Part shown: positions 1 to 6,429 of the stretch, in pieces | Layout of the letters: every line of letters begins with the position of its first letter | Numbering within the stretch: the first letter of the stretch is position 1 | Origin: Burkholderiaceae bacterium | GTDB taxonomy: Bacteria > Pseudomonadota > Gammaproteobacteria > Burkholderiales > Burkholderiaceae_E | Length of the DNA: 11,508 nt | Reading direction: 5' to 3' | NCBI GenBank assembly: GCA_023258775.1 | Contig: JALQWJ010000028.1 | Span: 1-11,508 of the forward strand | Program-made: the position numbers and the translations under genes | Notes under the pieces: model-generated | The model's input: only the letters and a program-made list of their open reading frames with translations | Told to the model about the DNA's origin: nothing | Database searches by the model: none

Positions 1-304
1 CCATGCCTGGGTACATGTCGGTGTACTCGTGGGTCTCACCAGCAACCGATGCCTTAAGGTTGTCAGAAGACGAACCAATCGGGAGTCCGGTTGCGGGGTC
101 GCCAACATGCGCCAGATAGTCGAGATGACCATGAGCATGCCCCGTCTCACCTTCTGCGGTCGAACGGAATAGCGTGGCTACTTCGGGCAGACCCTCAACG
201 TCGGCCTTGTTCGCGAAGTACAAATAACGACGGTTAGCTTGGCTTTCGCCAGCAAACGCGTCCTTCAAATTTTGGTGGGTTTTGGAACCGTTAAGACTTG
301 CCAT
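1..304 (-). CDS. Rubrerythrin family protein (5' part only, runs off the left edge)
   Basis: The first 101 codons are present; the 3' end lies outside the window. Rubrerythrins are cytoplasmic ferritin-like di-iron proteins, usually linked to peroxide reduction and oxidative stress defence. The translation starts MASLNGSKTHQNLKDAFAGE and shows the ligand pattern of the four-helix bundle: Glu20 in FAGESQAN, Glu53 and His56 in EGETGHAHGH, and Glu89 in AGETHEY. From memory, the betaproteobacterial form is a short protein of roughly 140 residues without the C-terminal rubredoxin domain; that end cannot be seen here. The start is supported by GGAG at 311-314 (minus strand), six bases before the ATG. 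The gene follows the sensor kinase on the same strand after a 167-bp gap with AT-rich dyads, so it probably has its own promoter. Confidence 0.93.
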   Translation of the reverse strand, partial: MASLNGSKTHQNLKDAFAGESQANRRYLYFANKADVEGLPEVATLFRSTAEGETGHAHGHLDYLAHVGDPATGLPIGSSSDNLKASVAGETHEYTDMYPGM

Positions 305-351
305 TTGAATCTCCAAAGCAAAGTGACTTAGGCTGTTTGATAAAAAAGTCC

Positions 352-367
352 TTCAAACCGGTTTAAA
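352..367. repeat. Palindrome centred on AAACCGGTTT upstream of the rubrerythrin gene
   Basis: Positions 355-364 are the perfect 10-bp palindrome AAACCGGTTT. The two next-but-one flanking bases also pair (TT 352-353 with AA 366-367), with one mismatch at 354/365. It lies 48 bp upstream of the rubrerythrin ATG, in the likely leader, and could be an operator. No regulator can be named from the sequence. Confidence 0.4.
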
Positions 368-393
368 AAACAAACCAATTTGAAAGCACACGA

Positions 394-424
394 ATTATCA
401 ACAAACTTCTAATTCCGACGCCAA
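394..424 (-). promoter_or_regulatory. Candidate promoter for the rubrerythrin gene
   Basis: On the minus strand TTGGCG (419-424) is followed by GATAAT (394-399), with 19 bases between; reading the second box as TGATAA gives 18. The spacing is at the long end of the sigma-70 range and the -35 box is only a partial match, so this is the best candidate in the gap rather than a firm call. It would give a leader of about 80 bases. Confidence 0.25.
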
Positions 425-428
425 TTGA

Positions 429-454
429 ATTTTCAAATCCCTGCGATTGAAAAT
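429..454. repeat. Inverted repeat ATTTTCAA / TTGAAAAT after the kinase gene
   Basis: ATTTTCAA at 429-436 and TTGAAAAT at 447-454 are exact reverse complements separated by 10 bases. The repeat begins 17 bp after the kinase stop codon. The stem is AT-rich and has no T-tract on the minus strand, so it does not look like a standard intrinsic terminator. It may be a weak stem or a binding site upstream of the rubrerythrin promoter. Confidence 0.4.
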
Positions 455-471
455 CTGCATCGCCCTGCCGA

Positions 472-1797
472 TCAGCTCGCCGGCACAAGCACGGCTTTGG
501 CAGAGGGCAGCAACAGCCTGACAGATAAACCCCCGGTTTGGGCTCGTCGGAGTTCGAGTCGACCCTGGTGACGCAAAACAATGCGATTTACGATTGCAAG
601 ACCGAGCCCTGTACCTTCCCTGTCACTTCGATATGCTTCCAACCTCGCAAAAGGCTCAAGCAATCGGACTAGTTCGTGCTCTGGTACACCAGGCCCGAAA
701 TCATCGAGTTCGAGCGAAAGTGTGCCGGCTTGACTGCTGAGTTTCAACTCGCCATCGAGCGTTCCCGACGATCGCGCATAGCGTGCAATATTGGAAAGCA
801 GATTATCAAGTAGGCGGTCAATGTCGACACGTCGACCAACCCAGGGCAAGTGATCTGGACTATGTAGCGCGATCCGCAAACCATCGTCCTGCCAGCGTTC
901 TACGGCTGCTCGCACAGCTGGTGCAGCGTCATCGGTATCGCTGCCTTGTAGCACTGCTGCGCGCGCATAGTCTATGAACTGTCTAACGACCCCATCGATT
1001 CGCTCGATATCGTCCACGAGATTGGACCTGACTTCTTGCGCAAGTGATGCTAATTCCACTTCCATGCGAAGCCTTGTTAGCGGTGTTCTTATGTCATGTG
1101 AAATGCCGGCAAGGGCAACGCGCCGATCATGTTCAAGCTGCTCAAGCGCCTTGGTCATGTGATTAAAGCGACGATTCACTTCGCCAAACTCCCCGGGAAG
1201 GTTCTCGGGCAACAAGGGCGTTTGCCCATGTGACTCCATGCCCGTGATTGCTCGTGCCAGCGATCGCAAAGGACGATTGATTTGCTGAGAAATCAGCACG
1301 GTACCCAGGAGCGAAAGCAACACGACGATCGCTGCAGCCCACTCCCAGGGGGGGTCCAAGCTGCGTTCAAGACGTTCTTGTTGAACGCCAAGCCAGTAGG
1401 GCTGACGCCTGATCGTGAGGCTCACCCAAAGCCCTTCGAGGCCATTGACTGAGCCCATAATCTGAGTCCGCTCCCCCATTTCAAGCTTCAGAAATCGCGT
1501 GAGTCGACGTTCGGTGTCGCTCCGGTCAAACGCAACGATTTGGTCGTTACCTGTTCTGGGTATAAGCCGGAGACCTTCGCGCCGGTCAAGTAAGCTCAGC
1601 AGCTCTTTACGACTCTCAGGGTCGGCTGTCTCGAGCGATACCTTGGTGACATTGGCTAACGACGCGACCTCCCAGGCAACCGACTGCTCGGGCGTTGGAC
1701 CTAATCGCTCGTTCATCACAATCCAGGCCCCGAGCAAACTCGTGACCAGGAGGCCCGCGATCAATAAAAAAGTGCGTCCAAACAGACTACTCGTCAT
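472..1797 (-). CDS. Sensor histidine kinase, EnvZ/RisS-like, without adjacent response regulator
   Basis: An inner-membrane two-component sensor kinase of 441 residues. In order: TM1 at about 6-27, a periplasmic region of about 125 residues, TM2 at about 153-171, and HAMP at about 172-225. The dimerisation/phosphoacceptor helix carries LAGISHDIRTPLTRLR with His234. The ATPase domain has an N-box (DNLLSNIARYAR, 331-342), G1 (DDFGPG, 365-370) and G2 (GTGLGLAI, 395-402). The phosphoacceptor sequence and the LFGRTFLLIA start match the EnvZ/RisS type of Betaproteobacteria as I know it. I chose the ATG at 1797 because it places TM1 at the N-terminus; the frame stays open to an ATG at 1878, but that would overlap tsaB by 27 bases and add a non-membrane extension. 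No clear ribosome binding site precedes 1797. The gene is divergent from tsaB, and no response regulator gene lies on either side. All catalytic motifs look intact. Confidence 0.93.
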   Translation of the reverse strand: MTSSLFGRTFLLIAGLLVTSLLGAWIVMNERLGPTPEQSVAWEVASLANVTKVSLETADPESRKELLSLLDRREGLRLIPRTGNDQIVAFDRSDTERRLTRFLKLEMGERTQIMGSVNGLEGLWVSLTIRRQPYWLGVQQERLERSLDPPWEWAAAIVVLLSLLGTVLISQQINRPLRSLARAITGMESHGQTPLLPENLPGEFGEVNRRFNHMTKALEQLEHDRRVALAGISHDIRTPLTRLRMEVELASLAQEVRSNLVDDIERIDGVVRQFIDYARAAVLQGSDTDDAAPAVRAAVERWQDDGLRIALHSPDHLPWVGRRVDIDRLLDNLLSNIARYARSSGTLDGELKLSSQAGTLSLELDDFGPGVPEHELVRLLEPFARLEAYRSDREGTGLGLAIVNRIVLRHQGRLELRRAQTGGLSVRLLLPSAKAVLVPAS

Positions 1798-1807
1798 GAT
1801 GAGCAAG

Positions 1808-1813
1808 ACTGTA
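1808..1813 (-). promoter_or_regulatory. Possible -10 box (TACAGT) for the sensor kinase gene
   Basis: TACAGT on the minus strand lies 10 bases before the chosen kinase ATG. A partial -35 (TTGGCG) sits 15 bases further upstream, shorter than ideal. If used, transcription would start within a few bases of the ATG, consistent with the absence of a ribosome binding site. Confidence 0.22.
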
Positions 1814-1838
1814 CGCGCAAATGGCCAACGCCAAACCC

Positions 1839-1844
1839 TACAAT
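1839..1844 (+). promoter_or_regulatory. Possible -10 box (TACAAT) for tsaB
   Basis: TACAAT matches the sigma-70 -10 consensus at five of six positions and ends 7 bases before the tsaB ATG. The expected start of transcription coincides with that ATG. No good -35 box is visible at 16-18 bases. tsaB also lacks a Shine-Dalgarno sequence, so a leaderless transcript is possible. Confidence 0.3.
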
Positions 1845-1851
1845 CGCACGA

Positions 1852-2703
1852 ATGGAGACCCTTCATGCAACTTTGCAAGGACCGTATCTGGCAATTACAA
1901 GTTCTGCGACGCCAGCTGCCGCCGGCTTCTTTCAGGCAGGCGGGATTTGCAATTGGGCATTCATCGAAGAGGGTCTGCGAACCGGCGAGGGATTGCTTGC
2001 GGCCATCTCAAGGCGACTCGATCGCAAAGCATCTATAGCCAGACTCATCATGTTAGATCGCGGCCCCGGTCAATTCACCGGCCTTCGAGCAGGCATTGGG
2101 ATTACTCAAGGCTTAGCCATGGGCTGGGGTGTGCCAGTCTTATCAATCGATAGCGCAAGCATCATGGCATGGTCGGCGTGGGAGATCATCAAAGAAGCAA
2201 GATTCGCTACAGATGGACGTACTCATGGCGCCTACCAGGCAAATTTGCCCTCACCCATGCAAGTCATCACGGTCCGTGACGCAAGGCTCGGTGCCTTTTA
2301 CGTTGCAGAGTTTTCGTCGATTCCTGAATTACTCGAGGCCCAGGTTGACAGCGTGCAAACCTTAACTCTAGAACAGTTGACCAGCACTGTCTCAGCCCGA
2401 AGGGCGAGCATAGCGCGTGAAGAAGAGCTTGTACTGGTGAGCGATGAATCAAGCCAGAAGCGATTACTTGAAACAAATGCTTTTGACGAAACCGCGAAGG
2501 CAGACGTCACTTGGCTGCGCCCAGGTGCAATTGACCTCGTTGGCGCGCTTGCCAGATTAGGTATTGAAAGGCTCAAGAGGGGAGCAAAACCGCTTCAAGC
2601 CGAGCAGCTTGAGGCTTATTACGTACGCAACGATGTAGCGATGGATTTAAGTGCGCAGCGGGCTTATCGCCGCGCACAGGGTGAGCAATCGAGGATTTCT
2701 TAA
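1852..2703 (+). CDS. tsaB: tRNA threonylcarbamoyladenosine biosynthesis protein TsaB
   Basis: TsaB is the ASKHA-fold partner of TsaD in the complex that transfers threonylcarbamoyl to A37 of ANN-decoding tRNAs (t6A). The best marker is MLDRGPGQFTGLRAGIGI at 67-84, the family's GPGSFTGLR-type motif, followed by GLAMGWGVPVLSIDS. The C-terminal end has AYYVRNDVA (255-263), the usual YLR-type ending. At 283 residues it is longer than the roughly 220-250 usual for the family; about 25 extra residues fall near 110-136, before VRDARLGAFYVAEF. The first motif, normally LAxDTS, reads LAITSS (13-18), so the Asp is missing. The ATG at 1852 has no ribosome binding site. It is the first gene of a tsaB-rimI-udg run, with rimI starting 4 bases after its stop. 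Confidence 0.92.
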   Translation: METLHATLQGPYLAITSSATPAAAGFFQAGGICNWAFIEEGLRTGEGLLAAISRRLDRKASIARLIMLDRGPGQFTGLRAGIGITQGLAMGWGVPVLSIDSASIMAWSAWEIIKEARFATDGRTHGAYQANLPSPMQVITVRDARLGAFYVAEFSSIPELLEAQVDSVQTLTLEQLTSTVSARRASIAREEELVLVSDESSQKRLLETNAFDETAKADVTWLRPGAIDLVGALARLGIERLKRGAKPLQAEQLEAYYVRNDVAMDLSAQRAYRRAQGEQSRIS

Positions 2704-2707
2704 GTTA

Positions 2708-3205
2708 ATGGCCAGTGCAGCGATTGGAGAAGAGCGACTCAAAGGTCTTCGACCAATGAGCATGCTCGACCTCACTCGGGTTGCGGCGATTGAACGGCGG
2801 ATTTATGACTTCCCGTGGACCGAAGGCAATTTCAGGGACTCGCTAAACGCCGGTCATGAAGGCTGGCTGCTTGAGTCGGTCGATACGCCAGGCAAGCTTA
2901 GAGCCTACGCCTTACTCATGTGGATTGTTGATGAGGTGCACTTGCTCAATATTTCGGTCAGCGCCGATGAACAGGGCCGAGGTCTAGGTCGGCGGTTGAT
3001 GGATTGGTTGATTCGACACTGCTTTCATGAAGGGGCGCAAAGCATGCTGCTTGAGGTTCGTCCAAGTAATCTAGTGGCACTTCGTTTGTACGCTGCCTGC
3101 GGTTTTGAGCAAATCGGCACGCGAAGGGCTTACTACCCAGCCCGTAGCGGCGGCCGTGAGGATGCCTGGGTATTGCGTTGTCGTTTAGCGCTCGAGTCGA
3201 CATGA
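2708..3205 (+). CDS. rimI: Ribosomal protein S18-alanine N-acetyltransferase RimI (GNAT family)
   Basis: A cytoplasmic GNAT acetyltransferase of 165 residues that, in characterised relatives, acetylates the N-terminal alanine of ribosomal protein S18. The chain has the acetyl-CoA pyrophosphate loop QGRGLG (89-94), beta-strand 5 with LLEVRPSN (Glu116 in the catalytic position), AALRLYAACGF-type helix residues (VALRLYAACGF, 123-133) and the typical end RRAYYPARSGGREDAWVL. The frame is open back to 2651, inside tsaB. I chose the ATG at 2708 because it starts just after the tsaB stop, has GAGGA at 2691-2695 upstream, and gives the usual short lead into LRPMSMLDL. Pairing with tsaB is widespread in Proteobacteria. 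Confidence 0.94.
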   Translation: MASAAIGEERLKGLRPMSMLDLTRVAAIERRIYDFPWTEGNFRDSLNAGHEGWLLESVDTPGKLRAYALLMWIVDEVHLLNISVSADEQGRGLGRRLMDWLIRHCFHEGAQSMLLEVRPSNLVALRLYAACGFEQIGTRRAYYPARSGGREDAWVLRCRLALEST

Positions 3206-3897
3206 ATTGGTCTGCTGCGCAAATTCAAGCCTGGGAAAGCCTCGCGCTTGGCCCACGTTGGCAGATGAAGAATGCTGCGCCAAAGCAAGCCGTGGATACC
3301 CCTACAAAAGCGAGTTGGGAATCGCTCAAACAGGCGGTGGCAAACTGCCAAGCCTGCCCGCTGTGGCAAAGCCGCAAGCAAACTGTCTTTGGCTCTGGTA
3401 CTGAACTCGGTCAATGGGCCTTGGTTGGCGAGGCGCCAGGCGCGGAGGAGGACTTGCAAGGCGAAGCTTTCGTCGGGATGGCGGGCCAGTTACTCGATCA
3501 GATGTTGCTTGCCATGGGGTGGAATCGAAGTCAGGACTTATTTATTGCCAATGTGCTCAAGTGCCGTCCGCCAGGTAACCGGAATCCGACTCCAGAAGAA
3601 GCGTCAGCCTGTGCCGGGCATTTACAGGCACAACTTCAATGGCTCAGACCAAAGGCCATACTGATCATGGGTCGAGTTGCTGCGCAACATTTGTTGGGCC
3701 AGGATGTTTCGATAGCGAGCTTGCGCGGGAAACCCCAGGTTTTGACAATCGATCAGGGTCTCCAAGCGTTCGAGGTGCCAGCACTCGTTACCTATCATCC
3801 CGCTTACTTGTTAAGGAATCTTGAGGACAAGGCCAAAGCTTGGGAGGATCTCAACTTGTTTGCCGAGATACTTCGGCAACGTCAATGCTTACCGTGA
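3202..3897 (+). CDS. Uracil-DNA glycosylase, family 4 (iron-sulfur type)
   Basis: This 231-residue enzyme should remove uracil from DNA as the first step of base excision repair. The active-site block VGEAPGAEEDLQGEAFVG (75-92) and the LVTYHPAYLLRN block (196-206; His199) are characteristic of family 4 and distinguish it from Ung (family 1). Four cysteines fit the [4Fe-4S] ligand pattern: Cys49 and Cys52 (NCQACPLW), Cys121 (VLKCRPPGNRNPTPEEA) and Cys137. The start at 3202 overlaps the rimI stop as ATGA, which suggests translational coupling; an in-frame upstream ATG at 3178 would lie inside rimI. The first 40 or so residues are a poorly conserved lead-in, as is usual for proteobacterial members. 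The 3' end overlaps lplT by 16 bp in convergent orientation. Confidence 0.94.
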   Translation: MNWSAAQIQAWESLALGPRWQMKNAAPKQAVDTPTKASWESLKQAVANCQACPLWQSRKQTVFGSGTELGQWALVGEAPGAEEDLQGEAFVGMAGQLLDQMLLAMGWNRSQDLFIANVLKCRPPGNRNPTPEEASACAGHLQAQLQWLRPKAILIMGRVAAQHLLGQDVSIASLRGKPQVLTIDQGLQAFEVPALVTYHPAYLLRNLEDKAKAWEDLNLFAEILRQRQCLP

Positions 3898-5135
3898 TCG
3901 AGGATCAGTGCACGTAGGTCATGGTCTCTTGCATTGCGAAGATAGCGTTGACGTACGAGGAGCATGGTAATGGCGACAAAGGCACCGAAAAGAATAATGA
4001 TGCTGTTGATGTGCAACTCAAACCTCAGAAGTAAGGCATAAATGCCGAGCATGATCAACACATTGAGGTTTTCGTTGAAGTTTTGAACTGCGATGGAATG
4101 ACCCGCGCTCATCAACACATGCCCCCGATGCTGAAGCAGTGCATTCATTGGAACAACAAAAAAGCCTGCTAAGCCACCAACCAAAATCAGTAGCGGGTAG
4201 GAGGCGGGCAGTGAGGAAACCAGCGTCATGCTCGGTACCAAGACCCCCATTGCAATGCCGAGTGGTAATACCCGAGGTGATCGCCTGAGCGTAATAAAGC
4301 GTGCCGCCAGCACCGCACCTACCGCGATACCGAGGGCTACAACGCCTTGCAAGATCGCGGCCTTATTCAGTGGCATCCCGAGTTGTTGTTTTGCCCACTC
4401 CAGGACAATAAATTGAAGTACTGCACCAGCACCCCAAAAAAGCGTGGTGACTGCCAGCGATATTTGCCCGAGTTTGTCGCTCCACAAGGTTTTATTGCAC
4501 TGCCAGAACTCGCGAATCAGCACAACCGGATCAGTGTGCTGCTTTTCGTAGCGGGCTCCCGTGTCGGGTATGCGCAAGTTAATGAGCGCTGCAAGCAGAT
4601 AAATCACGCCAATGACGACAATGGCACCAGTCGCTGCAGAGTTCACACCCGGGATCCCGAATCCGATAATTACGCTCGAAACCGAAGGGCTGATCAGCGC
4701 CCCGCCAACCACCGTTCCTAGAATGATTGATCCCACCGTGGTGCCTTCGATCCAGCCATTAGCGGCAACAAGCTTGCTCGGTGGCAGCAACTCCGTGAGA
4801 ATGCCGTATTTGGCAGGCGAATAAGCTGCAGCACCCAAGCCGACCACTGCATAAGCAAGCAGTGGGTGAACGGTTGCAAACATCATTGCGCAGCCCAACA
4901 CCTTAATGGCATTGGTGTAGAACATAACTTTGCCCTTGGGCAATGCGTCCGCAAAGGCTCCAACGAACGGTGCTAGCACCACGTAACTCACCGTAAAAAA
5001 GAGCTTGAGCATGGGCTTCATCCAATCAGGCGCCATCATTTCAATGAGCAGCGCGATAGCGGAAATGAGCAGCGCGTTGTCGGCAAGCGAGGAAAAGAAC
5101 TGCGCCGCCATAATGGTGTAGAAGCCTTTTTTCAT
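3882..5135 (-). CDS. lplT: Lysophospholipid transporter LplT (major facilitator superfamily)
   Basis: An inner-membrane MFS protein of 417 residues, strongly hydrophobic along its length with about ten to twelve membrane segments. LplT of E. coli flips lysophospholipids such as lyso-PE into the cell for re-acylation. Family signatures are the N-terminus MKKGFYTIMAAQFFSSLADN, the MFS loop GAFADALPKGKVMF (59-72), AAYSPAKYGILTELLPPSKLVAANGWIEGT (103-132) and VPMNALLQHRGH. I start it at 5135 because family members begin with the MKKGFY stretch; an ATG 12 codons upstream (5171) cannot be excluded, and neither start has a clear ribosome binding site. In Enterobacteria lplT is next to the acyltransferase gene aas. 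Here it stands alone between udg (convergent) and alr (divergent), so the acylation partner must be encoded elsewhere. Confidence 0.93.
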   Translation of the reverse strand: MKKGFYTIMAAQFFSSLADNALLISAIALLIEMMAPDWMKPMLKLFFTVSYVVLAPFVGAFADALPKGKVMFYTNAIKVLGCAMMFATVHPLLAYAVVGLGAAAYSPAKYGILTELLPPSKLVAANGWIEGTTVGSIILGTVVGGALISPSVSSVIIGFGIPGVNSAATGAIVVIGVIYLLAALINLRIPDTGARYEKQHTDPVVLIREFWQCNKTLWSDKLGQISLAVTTLFWGAGAVLQFIVLEWAKQQLGMPLNKAAILQGVVALGIAVGAVLAARFITLRRSPRVLPLGIAMGVLVPSMTLVSSLPASYPLLILVGGLAGFFVVPMNALLQHRGHVLMSAGHSIAVQNFNENLNVLIMLGIYALLLRFELHINSIIILFGAFVAITMLLVRQRYLRNARDHDLRALILDHGKH

Positions 5136-5244
5136 GTCGCGGCGGTTATACCATGTCAGACTGAGTTTCATGAGTCAGCAGCCCCAGGCAGGGCAGTGAA
5201 ACATAACGAGTTCAATAGGCTAGCAGGCGACGATAGGACAAAAC

Positions 5245-6429
5245 ATGGCAAGACCGCTTCGAGCAATCATCGATGTTACAAGTATGCGGACAAACCTTGG
5301 GTTCTTGCGCCAACAGCTTAAGCCGCAAAGAGTTTGGGCGGTAGTGAAAGCCAACGCCTATGGGCACAGTATGAAGGCGGCGCTTTTGGGTTTTGAGCAA
5401 GCTGACGGGCTCGCACTGATCGAACCAGAATTCGCGCTTTGGCTGCGCGAACAGGGTTGGTCTAAGCCAATTTTGCTAATGGAGGGCGTTTTTGACGAGG
5501 CAGATGTCGCCAATTGCGCAAAGGCGAGGATTGATTTTGTCGTTCACGATAAGTGGCAACTTGAACTGATTGAATCGAGTCGATCCTGCGCAGATTTGAA
5601 AAATGCCGGTACTCGGTTATGGATCAAGTTCAACAGTGGAATGAACCGTCTGGGTTTTGCTGCCGATGAGGGCCTACGACAGCTTGAGCGACTGCATCGG
5701 GAGGGTTTCTCGATGGGCGTTATTGCCCACTTTGCCAACGCAGATGCAATTGAGCAAGATAGTCGGAGCGAACACACAGTACTTCGGGTTTTGCGGCTCG
5801 CCAAGGCAATCGATCAGCATATTCCGTGCAGCTTTTCGAACTCCGCAGCCTCACATCGACTGTTGCAAGCTGCGCACAAGCACTGGCACAGCGCCAGGCC
5901 CAACCTGCCGGCAGCACTTGCTGCTGACTGGCTCCGCTTTGGTATTGCCCTATACGGGGCCTCGGCCTTTGAGAAGATCGACGCCAGAGCGCTTGGTCTC
6001 TCGCCTGTGATGCGCCTCGAGTCAAGGGTGCTGAGCATTCAAGTCGTTCAAGCAGGCGAAGGCGTTGGCTATGGCGGTCGGTTTGTGGCACAGCGCTTAA
6101 GTCGGATTGCGGTGGTTGCCGGCGGATATGCGGACGGTTACCCTCGACAAGCTACCGACGGCATGCCGGTCTGGATCGCAGGCCAACTTTGCCCACTTGC
6201 CGGAAGGGTTTCGATGGACATGATCACGGTTGATGTCACTGACCATCCTTCTGTCCGCGTGGGCGACGAGGTGGAACTTTGGGGTGATCGGCTGCCTGTA
6301 GACCAAGTTGCGAGTGCGGCAGGCACCATTGGCTACCAGTTGCTGAGCGGGTTGACCGAACGCGTGCCTCGGCACCTACAGCTTAGCCAGGGCTTTGATG
6401 AGATCGACCGACCGGACGCGGCTTTATGA
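5245..6429 (+). CDS. alr: Alanine racemase (PLP-dependent)
   Basis: Interconverts L- and D-alanine with pyridoxal phosphate, supplying D-Ala for peptidoglycan in the cytoplasm. It is a 394-residue fold-type III enzyme. AVVKANAYGH carries the PLP lysine Lys35; the second catalytic base is Tyr276 in GVGYGG; RVSMDMITVDVTD (with Met324) is the substrate-binding strand; GYQLLSGLTERVPR is near the C-terminus. It is about 25-30 residues longer than typical Alr (around 360-370), with extra residues near the loop around 205-230, and its RPGI-type motif reads RFGIALYGA. The start is supported by AGGA at 5235-5238, six bases before the ATG. Its stop overlaps the radA start as ATGA. It is divergent from lplT. 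Confidence 0.96.
   Translation: MARPLRAIIDVTSMRTNLGFLRQQLKPQRVWAVVKANAYGHSMKAALLGFEQADGLALIEPEFALWLREQGWSKPILLMEGVFDEADVANCAKARIDFVVHDKWQLELIESSRSCADLKNAGTRLWIKFNSGMNRLGFAADEGLRQLERLHREGFSMGVIAHFANADAIEQDSRSEHTVLRVLRLAKAIDQHIPCSFSNSAASHRLLQAAHKHWHSARPNLPAALAADWLRFGIALYGASAFEKIDARALGLSPVMRLESRVLSIQVVQAGEGVGYGGRFVAQRLSRIAVVAGGYADGYPRQATDGMPVWIAGQLCPLAGRVSMDMITVDVTDHPSVRVGDEVELWGDRLPVDQVASAAGTIGYQLLSGLTERVPRHLQLSQGFDEIDRPDAAL

Noticed and set aside
1797..1878. A longer kinase start at 1878
   Set aside because: It would overlap tsaB, add 27 residues antisense to the tsaB start and move the first membrane segment away from the N-terminus, unlike related kinases.
1499..2038. A 179-codon plus-strand open frame antisense to the kinase gene and running into tsaB
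   Set aside because: It lies opposite strongly conserved kinase motifs and has low-complexity Ser/Arg-rich composition, as expected of a shadow frame.
5136..5244. Promoter pair between lplT and alr
   Set aside because: A promoter must exist for each gene here or nearby, but no -35/-10 pair with acceptable match and spacing could be picked on either strand, so none is reported.
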